DNA from: Halospina sp040196175
GTDB taxonomy: Bacteria; Pseudomonadota; Gammaproteobacteria; Pseudomonadales; Oleiphilaceae
Assembly: GCF_040196175.1 (NCBI RefSeq)
Contig: NZ_JBEFNF010000001.1
Location: 868,001 to 932,000 of the forward strand
Length of the DNA: 64,000 bases
Direction of reading: 5' to 3'
The position numbers and the translations under genes are program-made. The notes beneath the pieces were generated by a model. The model had not been told where the DNA came from, ran no database searches, and saw only the letters and a list, made by a program, of their open reading frames with translations. Positions within the stretch are counted from its first letter, which is position 1. The number at the start of each line of letters is the position of its first letter. Below, one piece after another: positions 26,889-35,669 of this stretch.

Positions 26889-28900
26889 GCCGTCATCACC
26901 TTGATCCATGGGTGGCCGCTTTTGGGCTGATCCTTCTGGCCCAGCTGCAGCGGTTGCCATTGTGGCTCTCGCTGGGCGCCGGCGCCGCGGCGCTCTCCGG
27001 CTGGCTGCTGCAGCGCTACCGGCGCCGCGGGCTCCGGCCCCTGTGGCTTGGCGTTCTGGCGCTCGCCAGCGCCGCGGCTTTCTGGGGCTATTACCGCGGG
27101 CAGTTCACGGTGGATACCGCTGCCTCCTTCCTGGTACTTACCGTTGCTTTAAAGTGGCTGGAACTGGGGCGGCGCCGGGATCTGTTCATTCTGTTCTTTA
27201 TCCAGTGCTACCTGGCCGTGGTTACGCTGCTCTTCCATCAGTCCATGCTGTGGGCCGGGGGGCTTCTTGTCAGCGTGTTTCTGCTGTTCACCGGGCTGCA
27301 GATGGCGCTGGGCGGTCGTGTTGAGCGCATGGGCGGCGAGGCGATGAAACGCTCAGCTCTGGTTTTTGTGAAGATGCTGCCGGTGGTGATTGTGCTGTTC
27401 ATCTTTTTTCCACGGATCGGACCTCTGTGGAGCGTGCCACTGGTATCTGATCAGGGCATGACGGGGCTGAGTGACAGTCTTGAGCCCGGGGCGATTACCA
27501 GCCTGGCTCAGAATGACGATCCGGCCTTCCGGGTAACCTTCGGCGGGCAAACGCCGGAATCGGGGCAGCGTTACTGGCAGGCTCTGGTGCTTGATCGGTT
27601 TGATGGCCGGCGGTGGGATCGGCGCAGCCCTGATGAAGGCGGTGGCATTTCCCGTGTTCCGGAGGATGCCGCAGCCGGAGAGATGGCGGAGGACGAGTAC
27701 GAGGTGATGCTGGAGCCTCATGGGCGCCGCTGGGGATTCGCGCTGGCGGATTCAGTGCCGGCATCCACGAATGTAAGCCTGAATCACAACGGTATGGTGC
27801 GGTTTGAGCGCAGCGTGGATACCCGAAGGCGCTATCGCATGAAACGCGCGCAGCCGGCGCAAGCGCAGCGTCTTTCAGAATCCGCACAGCGTTTCTATAC
27901 CCGCCTCCCCGGTGACACCAATGACCGGACCCGTGGATGGGTGGCCCAGCAGCGGCGACAATCCGGCGACAGAGAGGCGCTGGTGCGGCGGTTGATGGAA
28001 CACTTCAATCAGGAGCCGTTCCATTACACCCTGCAGCCGGAGGGATTGGGAGAATCCGACACTGTGGACGCGTTGATGTTCGAAACCCTGGAGGGATTCT
28101 GTGAACACTACGCCAGTGCGCTGGCCTTCATGCTGCGCACAGCGGATATTCCGGCGCGGATTGTTACAGGCTACCTCGGCGGCGAGCCCGGAGTGGATGA
28201 CGAGTATCTGATTGTGCGCCAGTATGACGCCCATGCTTGGGTTCAGGCATGGTTACCAGGGCGTGGTTGGGTGCGGCTCGACCCCACAGCCATGATTGCC
28301 CCTGACAGGATCGAGAACGGGCTGCGTGCGGCCATGGGAGAAGACGGTGGATTTCTGGCGGATGATCCCTTTTCCATGAACCGCTATACGGATGTGGGCT
28401 GGGTCAACTGGATGCGCCTGCGCTTTGATGCAGTCAACTACTATTGGCAACGGTGGGTCGTGGGCTACGAGGGCCAGACCCAGCTTTCCCTTCTGGATCG
28501 GCTGCCTGGTGACATCAATCGGCGGATGCTGGGTGTTATCACAGCAGTGCTGGTTGCTGTTCTGATCATGGCGGGCGTGGGAGTCTCGTTGCTGCGCTCC
28601 CGGCGCCGCCACTTCCGCGACCCCTGGTACCGGCTGTATGATCGGTGGTGTGGGTGGCTTGAGCACCGCAATGTCGCGGCCGGTCGCAACGAGACACTGG
28701 CCGGACAGGTGTCGGCAGCACAACAGGCCTTCCCGGCGCTGGCGGCTGACGTCCGGGCCTTGGGCGCGCTCCTGGAACGGGCTTTTTACAGTCCTGAGCA
28801 GCTGAGGCACATTGATCTCGCACGGGCGCGCCGTCTCATGAACGCAATCCGAAAACGGAAACCCCATGGCCGATCCGGAAACACAGCCACTGCAGAGTGA
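26885..28900 (+). CDS. tgpA: TgpA-like membrane transglutaminase (DUF3488 family)
   Basis: 671 residues. About six hydrophobic segments fill residues 1-180, followed by a periplasmic transglutaminase-like domain with the Cys-His-Asp triad: Cys406 in GFCEHYASALAFMLR, His in YDAHAWVQAW and Asp in VRLDPTA. One more membrane segment lies near 555-575, with a cytosolic C-terminal tail. In Pseudomonas aeruginosa TgpA is needed for viability and acts in the envelope. The start ATG overlaps the DUF58 stop. The 3' end overlaps holB by 35 bases, so a DUF58-tgpA-holB-pilZ operon is likely. Confidence 0.88.
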   Translation: MSRHHLDPWVAAFGLILLAQLQRLPLWLSLGAGAAALSGWLLQRYRRRGLRPLWLGVLALASAAAFWGYYRGQFTVDTAASFLVLTVALKWLELGRRRDLFILFFIQCYLAVVTLLFHQSMLWAGGLLVSVFLLFTGLQMALGGRVERMGGEAMKRSALVFVKMLPVVIVLFIFFPRIGPLWSVPLVSDQGMTGLSDSLEPGAITSLAQNDDPAFRVTFGGQTPESGQRYWQALVLDRFDGRRWDRRSPDEGGGISRVPEDAAAGEMAEDEYEVMLEPHGRRWGFALADSVPASTNVSLNHNGMVRFERSVDTRRRYRMKRAQPAQAQRLSESAQRFYTRLPGDTNDRTRGWVAQQRRQSGDREALVRRLMEHFNQEPFHYTLQPEGLGESDTVDALMFETLEGFCEHYASALAFMLRTADIPARIVTGYLGGEPGVDDEYLIVRQYDAHAWVQAWLPGRGWVRLDPTAMIAPDRIENGLRAAMGEDGGFLADDPFSMNRYTDVGWVNWMRLRFDAVNYYWQRWVVGYEGQTQLSLLDRLPGDINRRMLGVITAVLVAVLIMAGVGVSLLRSRRRHFRDPWYRLYDRWCGWLEHRNVAAGRNETLAGQVSAAQQAFPALAADVRALGALLERAFYSPEQLRHIDLARARRLMNAIRKRKPHGRSGNTATAE

Positions 28901-29912
28901 TGCCTTCGCTCCCTGGCCCTGGCAGTCTGATACGTATGATCAGCTGATGCAGCGTCGTCAGGAGGGGCGTTTTCCCCATGCTTCGATGCTGCTGGGGCCG
29001 GCTGGCGTTGGCAAGCGTCAGCTATCGGTCGCGCTGGCGTCGCTGCTGCTGTGTGAAGGGCCGGTAAACAGGGGTGAAGGGACCACGGCCTGTGGCGAAT
29101 GCAAACAGTGTCGCCTGCTGGCCGGCGAGGGCCACCCGGATGCACGCCGGCTCATGCCGACGGATCAGTCGCGTTTTATCCGCATTCATCAGGTGCGGGC
29201 GCTCGGCTCGTTCGTGATGGAGAGCCCCCAGGTGGCGCGCCGCAAGGTTGCGATTATTGAGCGCTCAGATCAGCTCAATCTCAATGCCGCCAATGCGCTG
29301 CTTAAAACTTTGGAGGAACCGCCTGCTGATACTTTTCTTCTGGTACTGCAGCGCGAGGGGCAACCGGTTCTGCCCACCATCCGCTCCCGCTGTCAGATCC
29401 TTCGGGTGGCAGCGCCGGGTACTGCCGAGGCCAGGCAATGGCTGGCGCAGCGGCGATCGGAGGATACCGCTGCGCTGGATCAGGCCCTGAGGTGGGCCGG
29501 AGGGGCCCCCTTGGAAGCGCTTCGCCTGCTTGAGGCGGACAGGCCAGGACAAAGGGCGCAGTGCCTGAAGGCGCTGCAGCAGGCGCTGAAATCGGAAATC
29601 ACCATGTCCGAGGCGGTAAAACCCTTTCTGGCTATGCCGCTAACGGAAGTATTGGACCTGCTTCAGGGCTGGGCGCTGGATCTGGCACGGGCGGGAGCGG
29701 ATCCGGACGCCATTGGCGACAATGAGGCAGCGCCCATGCTGCGGTTTCTGGCCGGGCGTCGGCATCCGTCGGAATTGACTGCCATCCATGAAAGCATTAT
29801 GGAGGTTCGTCGGGGCCTGGATTACAACGTCAATCCAGAGCTTGAAGTGATCGGTATTCTGGAGCGGTGGCGCCAGCTGATGCGCCGTCCAGGGGTGGCA
29901 AACCCCGCATAA
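28866..29912 (+). CDS. holB: DNA polymerase III subunit delta'
   Basis: 348-residue clamp-loader subunit that works with delta and DnaX to load the beta clamp. The family start APWPWQSDTYDQLM, then FPHASMLLGPAGVGK (P-loop-like), a zinc-binding cysteine cluster (CGECKQCRLL) with a fourth Cys earlier, and the sensor region NALLKTLEEP and IRSRCQ identify it. The ATG lies inside tgpA, which is translated in another frame; this start is required for the conserved N-terminus, so the overlap is real. The usual upstream gene tmk is absent. pilZ follows, as in Pseudomonas. Confidence 0.93.
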   Translation: MADPETQPLQSDAFAPWPWQSDTYDQLMQRRQEGRFPHASMLLGPAGVGKRQLSVALASLLLCEGPVNRGEGTTACGECKQCRLLAGEGHPDARRLMPTDQSRFIRIHQVRALGSFVMESPQVARRKVAIIERSDQLNLNAANALLKTLEEPPADTFLLVLQREGQPVLPTIRSRCQILRVAAPGTAEARQWLAQRRSEDTAALDQALRWAGGAPLEALRLLEADRPGQRAQCLKALQQALKSEITMSEAVKPFLAMPLTEVLDLLQGWALDLARAGADPDAIGDNEAAPMLRFLAGRRHPSELTAIHESIMEVRRGLDYNVNPELEVIGILERWRQLMRRPGVANPA

Positions 29913-29958
29913 GCGGCTAGACTGGCCAAAAGCGAAAACGCAAGCAAACGGGAGAAAC

Positions 29959-30309
29959 ATGGGGCCTGGAATCGGCGCACGCAGCGGCATCATGACGCTG
30001 ACCATCAAAGATAAGGCGGTGCTTTACGCCGCCTATATGCCCTTCGTTCGCAATGGCGGCCTTTTTATCCCGACGCAGAAAAACTACCGGATGGGGGATG
30101 AAGTTTTTCTGTTGCTCAACCTGATGGACGAACCGGAAAAGATTCCTGTTGCCGGCAAGGTGGTCTGGGTCACTCCGAAAGGGGCTCAGGGCAACCGTGC
30201 CGCGGGAGTCGGTGTGCAGTTCAATGGCGACGACGAGACGGCGCGCACCAAGATTGAAGCCTACCTGGCCGGGTCCCTGAATTCAGACCGGCCGACGCAC
30301 ACTATGTAA
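29959..30309 (+). CDS. pilZ: Type IV pilus assembly protein PilZ
   Basis: 116 residues, close to 118 in Pseudomonas aeruginosa and strikingly similar to it over residues 14-90 (LTIKDKAVLYAAYMPF; LLLNLMDEPEKIPVAGKVVW; GAQGNRAAGVGVQF). The founding PilZ lacks the RxxxR and DxSxxG c-di-GMP motifs, and they are absent here too, so it is probably not a c-di-GMP sensor. It acts with PilB and FimX in pilus extension. The ATG has GGGAG upstream. It lies 46 bases after holB. The tatD gene that follows pilZ in Pseudomonas is replaced by a hydrolase gene. Confidence 0.95.
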   Translation: MGPGIGARSGIMTLTIKDKAVLYAAYMPFVRNGGLFIPTQKNYRMGDEVFLLLNLMDEPEKIPVAGKVVWVTPKGAQGNRAAGVGVQFNGDDETARTKIEAYLAGSLNSDRPTHTM

Positions 30310-30312
30310 CCC

Positions 30313-31203
30313 ATGGCCACTTCTGAGCCTGAACATCTGACCCTGGATGTCCCGTCTGGCACTCTTGGGGCTGTTGCGTGGGGGCATCCGTCGTCCCCGT
30401 TGGTCCTTGCTTTCCACGGCTGGCTTGATAACGCTGCCAGTTTCAGCCGGCTCGGGCCGGCCCTTGGCGATCACTTCCGGGTCCTGGCAGTGGACCTGCC
30501 AGGCCATGGCCATTCCTTTCACAGGCCACCCGGGGCGAGCTATGAGTTGCTCGACTATGTGCGGGATCTCGCGCCCCTGTTTGATCGATTGGTGCCGGGA
30601 GAAGGGGCTGTTCTTGTTGGTCACTCGCTTGGAGGGATCATTGCGAGTCTTCTGAGTGTGGCGGTCCCAGAGCGGGTTAGGGCACTGCTGCTCATCGACA
30701 GCCTTGGCCCCTTGACTGGGGATGCTGAGGCCTTCCCGGCTCAGCTCAAGCAGGCCATAGATCGGGTGCGGCAGGGCAGCCGCGGGCAGCCTCCCTACTA
30801 TGCGAGCCTGGAAGAGGCTATCGAGGCACGCATGAATGGGCGGATTCCACTGACCCGTGCTGCCGCTGAGTGCATCGTCCCCAGAAGTCTGCGACAGGAT
30901 CAGGATGGCTGGCAGTGGAATACGGATCCGAGGCTGCGCTACCCCTCCATGCACCGGCTTGAGGAAGATGAAGTCACAGCTTATCTGGCGGCCATTGCGG
31001 TTCCCACGCTGCTGATACGTGCGAGCCGTGGTATGGCGGTTTTCAAGCCCGAATGGCTTGAAAACCGCCTGCCCAGGCTTGCTGACTGCACCCTGATGGA
31101 TGTGGCAGGAAGTCACCACTGCCATCTGGATGCGGAAGGGGAGGGGGTTGCGGAAGGTTGCCTCGCCTGGCTTGGGAGGAAGGGGCTGTCCCCCTTGCAA
31201 TGA
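30313..31203 (+). CDS. Alpha/beta hydrolase
   Basis: 296-residue alpha/beta-fold hydrolase without a signal peptide. The nucleophile elbow VGHSLGG has Ser105; an HGWLDN oxyanion strand lies near residue 35. The C-terminal catalytic His is in GSHHCHLD. The substrate (ester, lactone or amide) cannot be told. The start follows the pilZ stop by 3 bases, so it is probably in the same transcript. The next gene is a patatin, and lipid turnover is a shared theme, but no functional link is proven. Confidence 0.85.
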   Translation: MATSEPEHLTLDVPSGTLGAVAWGHPSSPLVLAFHGWLDNAASFSRLGPALGDHFRVLAVDLPGHGHSFHRPPGASYELLDYVRDLAPLFDRLVPGEGAVLVGHSLGGIIASLLSVAVPERVRALLLIDSLGPLTGDAEAFPAQLKQAIDRVRQGSRGQPPYYASLEEAIEARMNGRIPLTRAAAECIVPRSLRQDQDGWQWNTDPRLRYPSMHRLEEDEVTAYLAAIAVPTLLIRASRGMAVFKPEWLENRLPRLADCTLMDVAGSHHCHLDAEGEGVAEGCLAWLGRKGLSPLQ

Positions 31204-31259
31204 GAGCGGGCTGTCCGCATTGTCGATCCACAGAGGGACCAACCTGAAGGGGAGCGGCA

Positions 31260-32402
31260 ATGAGTGAGCCACAGACAGTGGCCCTGGTGCTTGGCAGTGG
31301 CGGCGCCAGGGGCTACGCGCATATTGGTGTGATTGAGGTTCTGAGGGAGCAGGGCTACAACATCGTCGCAATCTCTGGTGCCAGTATGGGCGCACTTATC
31401 GGCGGCATGTATGCAGCGGGTAAGCTTCAAGCCTACAAGGACTGGGTTACGGGGTTGGACCAGCTGCAGCTGCTGCGCCTGCTGGATTTTTCGCTGGGAT
31501 CCCCGGGCGCGATCCGGGGCGAAAAGGTGTTTGGTGTTGTTCAGGAGATGCTTGGCGACACCCGGATTGAAGATCTCGGAATGCCCTTTACGGCCGTAGC
31601 GACCGACCTACTGGCCCATCAGGAAGTGTGGTTCCAGGAAGGGCCGTTGCACCAGGCGGTAAGGGCGTCGACGGCTATTCCCAGCGTGATCACGCCCGTC
31701 ATGCTGCAGGGGCGTGTTCTGGTCGATGGAGGGCTTCTGAACCCTTTGCCTATTATTCCCACAGTGGCGGCCCATGCGGATCTGACCCTGGCCGTAAACC
31801 TCAGTGGTAATGATAAACGCTATGCCAATCTGCCGCCCCTTGAGGAGTGGGCATCCCGTGAGCGCAAACAGAGTGAGGCGGCGGCCGAGGCCGCGGCACA
31901 GGCGGCAGCCGATGAGGAAGTGGATCCTGCTGAGGAGGCTGACGCATCGCCGGATGAATGGCTCGACAGGCTCAAGCAGCGAGCGGCCAGCTGGTTCGAT
32001 TGGGACAACCAGGAGGCTGCGGGCCGGCGGCGCAACCGGGCCAGCAGCGAGGAGCAGGCACTGATAGACGTCCAGAAGCGCCATGCTTACGAAGCGGAGG
32101 CAGGCGCTGGTAATGGCGAGGACGATGCGCGTGCCGTAAGTCTTCAGGAACTCGGGCTGGGCAAGTTCGACGTCATGAACCTGGCGATTGAAACCATGCA
32201 GGACTCGCTGACGCGCTACAAGATTGCCGGCTACCCGCCGGATATCCTGATCAATCTCCCCAAGCACGTATGCCGCTCGTTTGATTACCATCGTGCACCG
32301 GAGCTGATCCAGCTGGGCCGGATGATTGCCGAGGATGCGCTGGAAGACCACCGTAACGCGGGTAAGGGAGAACCCCGGATTCCGGGCTCGAAACGCCAAT
32401 AG
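31260..32402 (+). CDS. RssA-like patatin with acidic insertion
   Basis: 380-residue patatin-like protein. The oxyanion motif GSGGARGYAH (about 12-21), the nucleophile GASMG with Ser42 and the catalytic Asp in VDGGLLNPLP are complete. The C-terminal half carries an Ala/Glu-rich low-complexity insertion (about 183-296, including SEAAAEAAAQAAADEE and then PAEEAD) that ordinary RssA proteins of about 300 residues lack, which accounts for the greater length. No signal peptide. The ATG has AAGGGGAG upstream. Lipid acyl hydrolase activity is inferred from the motifs. Confidence 0.85.
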   Translation: MSEPQTVALVLGSGGARGYAHIGVIEVLREQGYNIVAISGASMGALIGGMYAAGKLQAYKDWVTGLDQLQLLRLLDFSLGSPGAIRGEKVFGVVQEMLGDTRIEDLGMPFTAVATDLLAHQEVWFQEGPLHQAVRASTAIPSVITPVMLQGRVLVDGGLLNPLPIIPTVAAHADLTLAVNLSGNDKRYANLPPLEEWASRERKQSEAAAEAAAQAAADEEVDPAEEADASPDEWLDRLKQRAASWFDWDNQEAAGRRRNRASSEEQALIDVQKRHAYEAEAGAGNGEDDARAVSLQELGLGKFDVMNLAIETMQDSLTRYKIAGYPPDILINLPKHVCRSFDYHRAPELIQLGRMIAEDALEDHRNAGKGEPRIPGSKRQ

Positions 32403-32403
32403 C

Positions 32404-32412
32404 TGGTATAAT
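32404..32412 (+). promoter_or_regulatory. Extended -10 promoter for prmB-aroC
   Basis: TGGTATAAT matches the extended -10 (TG-N-TATAAT) and lies just after the patatin stop, 35 bases before the prmB start. No good -35 is seen 17 bases upstream, as is common for extended -10 promoters. Confidence 0.55.
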
Positions 32413-32446
32413 ACGCGGTTTTACCGGAATCTGTTGGGGGCATTGG

Positions 32447-33358
32447 GTGACGAGCGAGGCCATTGAACAACTGCAAACCGTGCGTGACTGGCTGCGTTAC
32501 GCGGTATCGCGGTTCCGCGAAGCGGGTGTCTGGTGCGGTCATGGCACCGACAGCCATTGGGACGACGCGGTGCAGCTGCTGATGCAGACGCTCCACCTGC
32601 CTATGAGCGATAACGTTCCGTTTCTGGATGCGCGCCTGACGCTCTCTGAACGGGAGCGGGTTCTGCAGCGCATTGAGCGCCGCGCTCGTGACCGTGTGCC
32701 GGTACCGTACCTTACCGGTGAAGCGTTTTTCATGGGATTGGCGTTTCATGTGGACGAACGTGTTCTGATTCCGCGCTCGCCAATTGGTGAATTCCTGGCC
32801 GCCGAGGGCGAGCCCTGGCTGGCGGGTCGACCGGTTGAGCGCATACTGGATCTTTGCGCCGGTAGCGGCTGTATTGGTATCGCCGCAGCCCATGTGTTTC
32901 CGCACGCTCGGGTGGATCTCGGTGAGGTCTCACCGCAGGCTGTTGAGGTTGCCGAAAACAACATCAAACGCTACGCCCTTGAGGGTCAGGTCCGCGCTGT
33001 CACCTCCGACCTTTTCGACCAGCTGGACGGGCCCTATGATCTGATCCTTGCGAACCCGCCGTACGTAGACGCCAGGGATATGGCAGAACTGCCCGCTGAA
33101 TACCGGCATGAGCCGGAAATGGGGTTGGCTGCCGGCGATGACGGCCTGGAACTGATGGGCCGGATTCTGCATCAAGCGCCGCACTACCTGTCGCAGCATG
33201 GCGTTCTTGTGGGCGAAGTGGGCAACAGCCAGCCGGCGCTGGAGGCAGCCTTTCCGAGCGTGCCCTTCACCTGGCTTGAAATGGAAAACGGCGGTCACGG
33301 GGTCTTCGTGGTCGACGCGCAAACACTGGCGCAGGCCGCGCCCCTGCTGAATGGATAG
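32447..33358 (+). CDS. prmB: Ribosomal protein L3 glutamine methyltransferase PrmB
   Basis: 303-residue SAM-dependent methyltransferase that modifies Gln150 of ribosomal protein L3. The SAM motif ILDLCAGSGCIGIAAA and the catalytic NPPY motif (ILANPPYVDARD) are visible. The start is GTG at 32447. The extension before the catalytic fold (about 1-95) distinguishes PrmB from the PrmC release-factor enzyme; the neighbour aroC also follows prmB in Pseudomonas. The stop is 5 bases before aroC, so the two are likely cotranscribed. Confidence 0.9.
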   Translation: MTSEAIEQLQTVRDWLRYAVSRFREAGVWCGHGTDSHWDDAVQLLMQTLHLPMSDNVPFLDARLTLSERERVLQRIERRARDRVPVPYLTGEAFFMGLAFHVDERVLIPRSPIGEFLAAEGEPWLAGRPVERILDLCAGSGCIGIAAAHVFPHARVDLGEVSPQAVEVAENNIKRYALEGQVRAVTSDLFDQLDGPYDLILANPPYVDARDMAELPAEYRHEPEMGLAAGDDGLELMGRILHQAPHYLSQHGVLVGEVGNSQPALEAAFPSVPFTWLEMENGGHGVFVVDAQTLAQAAPLLNG

Positions 33359-33363
33359 AAGTC

Positions 33364-34473
33364 ATGTCTGGTAACTCTTTCGGAACCCTCTTTACAGTCG
33401 CCACCTTCGGCGAAAGTCATGGGCCCGCGCTGGGCTGCATTGTCGATGGTTGCCCGCCTGGCATACCGGTCTCCGCGGAGATGATTCAGGCGGATCTGGA
33501 CCGGCGGCGGCCGGGTACCTCCCGTCATACCACCCAACGCCGGGAATCGGACGAAGTGCGGGTTCTTTCCGGGGTGTTTGAGGGAGTGACCACGGGGGCA
33601 CCCATCGGCCTGTTGATTGAGAATACCGATCAGCGTTCGAAAGACTATTCGCAGATCAAGGACCAGTTCCGCCCGGCGCACGCTGACTATACCTACTGGC
33701 ACAAGTACGGTATCCGCGACTACCGCGGCGGTGGCCGTTCCTCGGCACGGGAGACCGCCATGCGCGTGGCTGCCGGCGCCATTGCCCGGGCCTTCCTGAA
33801 CGAGAAGGGTATTCGCATCCGGGGCTGTATGACCCAGCTGGGGCCCATTGAGCTGGGTATGACCGATTGGTCCGCAGTGCACGATAACGCCTTTTTCTGT
33901 GCTGAACCGGAAAAAGTCCCGGACCTGGAATCCTTTATGGATCAGCTGCGCAAAGACGGTGATTCGGTGGGCGCTCGGATCCGGGTTGAGGCGGATGGCC
34001 TGATTCCCGGTCTGGGTGAACCTGTGTTTGATCGTCTGGATGCGGATCTGGCTAAGGCCCTGATGAGTATCAACGCGGTGAAAGGTGTGGAAGTCGGAGC
34101 CGGCTTTGAAAGTGTCAGCCAGCGGGGAACCGAACACCGGGATGAGATGACGCCGGACGGATTCCTTTCCAACAATGCCGGGGGCGTGCTGGGTGGCATC
34201 TCTTCCGGGCAGCCTCTGGTCGCCAGCCTGGCTCTGAAACCTACATCCAGTCTCCGGTTGCCCGGTCAGGGGATTGATGTCGAAGGCAATCCGGTGGAGG
34301 TTGTGACCACCGGCCGTCATGATCCCTGTGTGGGCATCCGGGCCACCCCAATCGCTGAAGCCATGATGGCGATTGTCCTTATGGATCACTACCTGCGCCA
34401 CCGTGCCCAGAACGCGGATGTACGGGGGGATGCGCCTGATATCGAGAAGGTCCGCCGCCAGCAGGAGGGCTGA
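33364..34473 (+). CDS. aroC: Chorismate synthase
   Basis: 369-residue final enzyme of the shikimate pathway, converting EPSP to chorismate with reduced FMN. Full family signatures are visible: FGESHGPALGCIVDG at the N-terminus, RDYRGGGRSSARETA in the middle and a C-terminal GRHDPCVGIRA. The ATG lies 5 bases after prmB. Chorismate made here feeds the pabB gene at 12.7 kb and the trp genes at 47 kb. The MFS gene begins one base after its stop (TGATATG). Confidence 0.97.
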   Translation: MSGNSFGTLFTVATFGESHGPALGCIVDGCPPGIPVSAEMIQADLDRRRPGTSRHTTQRRESDEVRVLSGVFEGVTTGAPIGLLIENTDQRSKDYSQIKDQFRPAHADYTYWHKYGIRDYRGGGRSSARETAMRVAAGAIARAFLNEKGIRIRGCMTQLGPIELGMTDWSAVHDNAFFCAEPEKVPDLESFMDQLRKDGDSVGARIRVEADGLIPGLGEPVFDRLDADLAKALMSINAVKGVEVGAGFESVSQRGTEHRDEMTPDGFLSNNAGGVLGGISSGQPLVASLALKPTSSLRLPGQGIDVEGNPVEVVTTGRHDPCVGIRATPIAEAMMAIVLMDHYLRHRAQNADVRGDAPDIEKVRRQQEG

Positions 34474-34474
34474 T

Positions 34475-35647
34475 ATGGCGGCCTCCGAGACGGGGACCTA
34501 CTGGCGTCTATCCAACCTCTATCTATGGTTTTTCGCCGCCCTTGGCGTGTTCATGCCTTATTGGGCCCTCTACCTTGAAGATCAGGGCTTTCGCTATATT
34601 GAGATTGCCCTGCTCATGGCGACTCTCCAGGGAACCAAGATCATCGCCCCCAACCTCTGGGGCTGGCTGGGGGACCGTACCGGACAGCGGCTGCGCCTGA
34701 TCCGTTTCGGCTCCCTGCTGGCGTTGGTGTGCTTCAGCTTCGCGTTGCTCCGGCCTGGCTTCTGGGGGGTGATGCTGGTGATGCTGTCGTTCAGCTTCTT
34801 CTGGAACGCGATACTGCCGTTGTTCGAGGTCATTACCCTGCACAATCTGGGTACCAGTTCACGGCGTTATGGCCGTGTAAGGCTGTGGGGATCGATCGGG
34901 TTCATGCTCTCGGTGGCAGGCTTCGGCGCAGCGTTGGATTATATGCCGGTAAGCGTCATCCCCTGGCTGGTGTTGCCGCTTTTTGCGGGGCTCTTTATAG
35001 CTTCTCAGCTGATCCATGATGAGCCCAGCACTCGCCGGATGCCCCATCACGGATCCGTTACTGCGATTATGAAACGGCCTGAGGTGTGGTCGTTCTTCAT
35101 CCTGAACTTCATGCTTCAGGCGAGTCACGGCCCTTACTACACGTTCTTCTCCATCCACCTTGAACAGCTTGGCTACGCGAAAATCAGCACGGGCGCGCTC
35201 TGGGCGCTGGGCGTGCTGGCAGAGGTGGGGCTATTCCTGGTGATGCACCGTTTGCTGTCTGCTTACCCTATGCGGGCAATCATGCTTTGTGCGGCGGCAC
35301 TGACGGCACTGCGCTGGCTGGTGATCGCTGAATTTTCACAGCTTCTCTGGGTTCTTCTAGCGGCGCAGCTGCTGCACGCGGCGTCCTATGCGGCACTGCA
35401 CGCGGCGTCGGTGCACTATATCCGTCTGCATTTCGGAGATGGGCATCAGGGGCAGGGGCAGGCCCTATACAGCGGGCTTACATACGGCGCTGGTGGTGCT
35501 ACCGGCGCTTGGCTCTCGGGACTGCTTGTGGAATGGGAGAGCACGGTCGCCGCCTTCTATGGCGGCGCCGGTTTCATGCTGGTCGGCATTGTGGCCGCCT
35601 GGGTGTGGATGCGGCCCGAACCGCAGAGGGCGTACGCCAGCCAGTAG
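34475..35647 (+). CDS. Major facilitator superfamily transporter (HcaT-like)
   Basis: 390-residue membrane protein with about 12 hydrophobic segments and the MFS_1-like family start (WRLSNLYLWFFAALGVFMPYWALYLE), plus NLWGWLGDRTGQR as the loop 2-3 motif. It resembles the HcaT/PA1682-type transporters that sit beside aroC in Pseudomonas. The ATG at 34475 lies one base after the aroC stop, with AGGAGG inside the aroC end. Substrate unknown; aromatic acids are a family guess only. Convergent with the GST gene. Confidence 0.85.
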   Translation: MAASETGTYWRLSNLYLWFFAALGVFMPYWALYLEDQGFRYIEIALLMATLQGTKIIAPNLWGWLGDRTGQRLRLIRFGSLLALVCFSFALLRPGFWGVMLVMLSFSFFWNAILPLFEVITLHNLGTSSRRYGRVRLWGSIGFMLSVAGFGAALDYMPVSVIPWLVLPLFAGLFIASQLIHDEPSTRRMPHHGSVTAIMKRPEVWSFFILNFMLQASHGPYYTFFSIHLEQLGYAKISTGALWALGVLAEVGLFLVMHRLLSAYPMRAIMLCAAALTALRWLVIAEFSQLLWVLLAAQLLHAASYAALHAASVHYIRLHFGDGHQGQGQALYSGLTYGAGGATGAWLSGLLVEWESTVAAFYGGAGFMLVGIVAAWVWMRPEPQRAYASQ

Positions 35648-35669
35648 TTTCCTGAGTCTGCGCGGCCAT

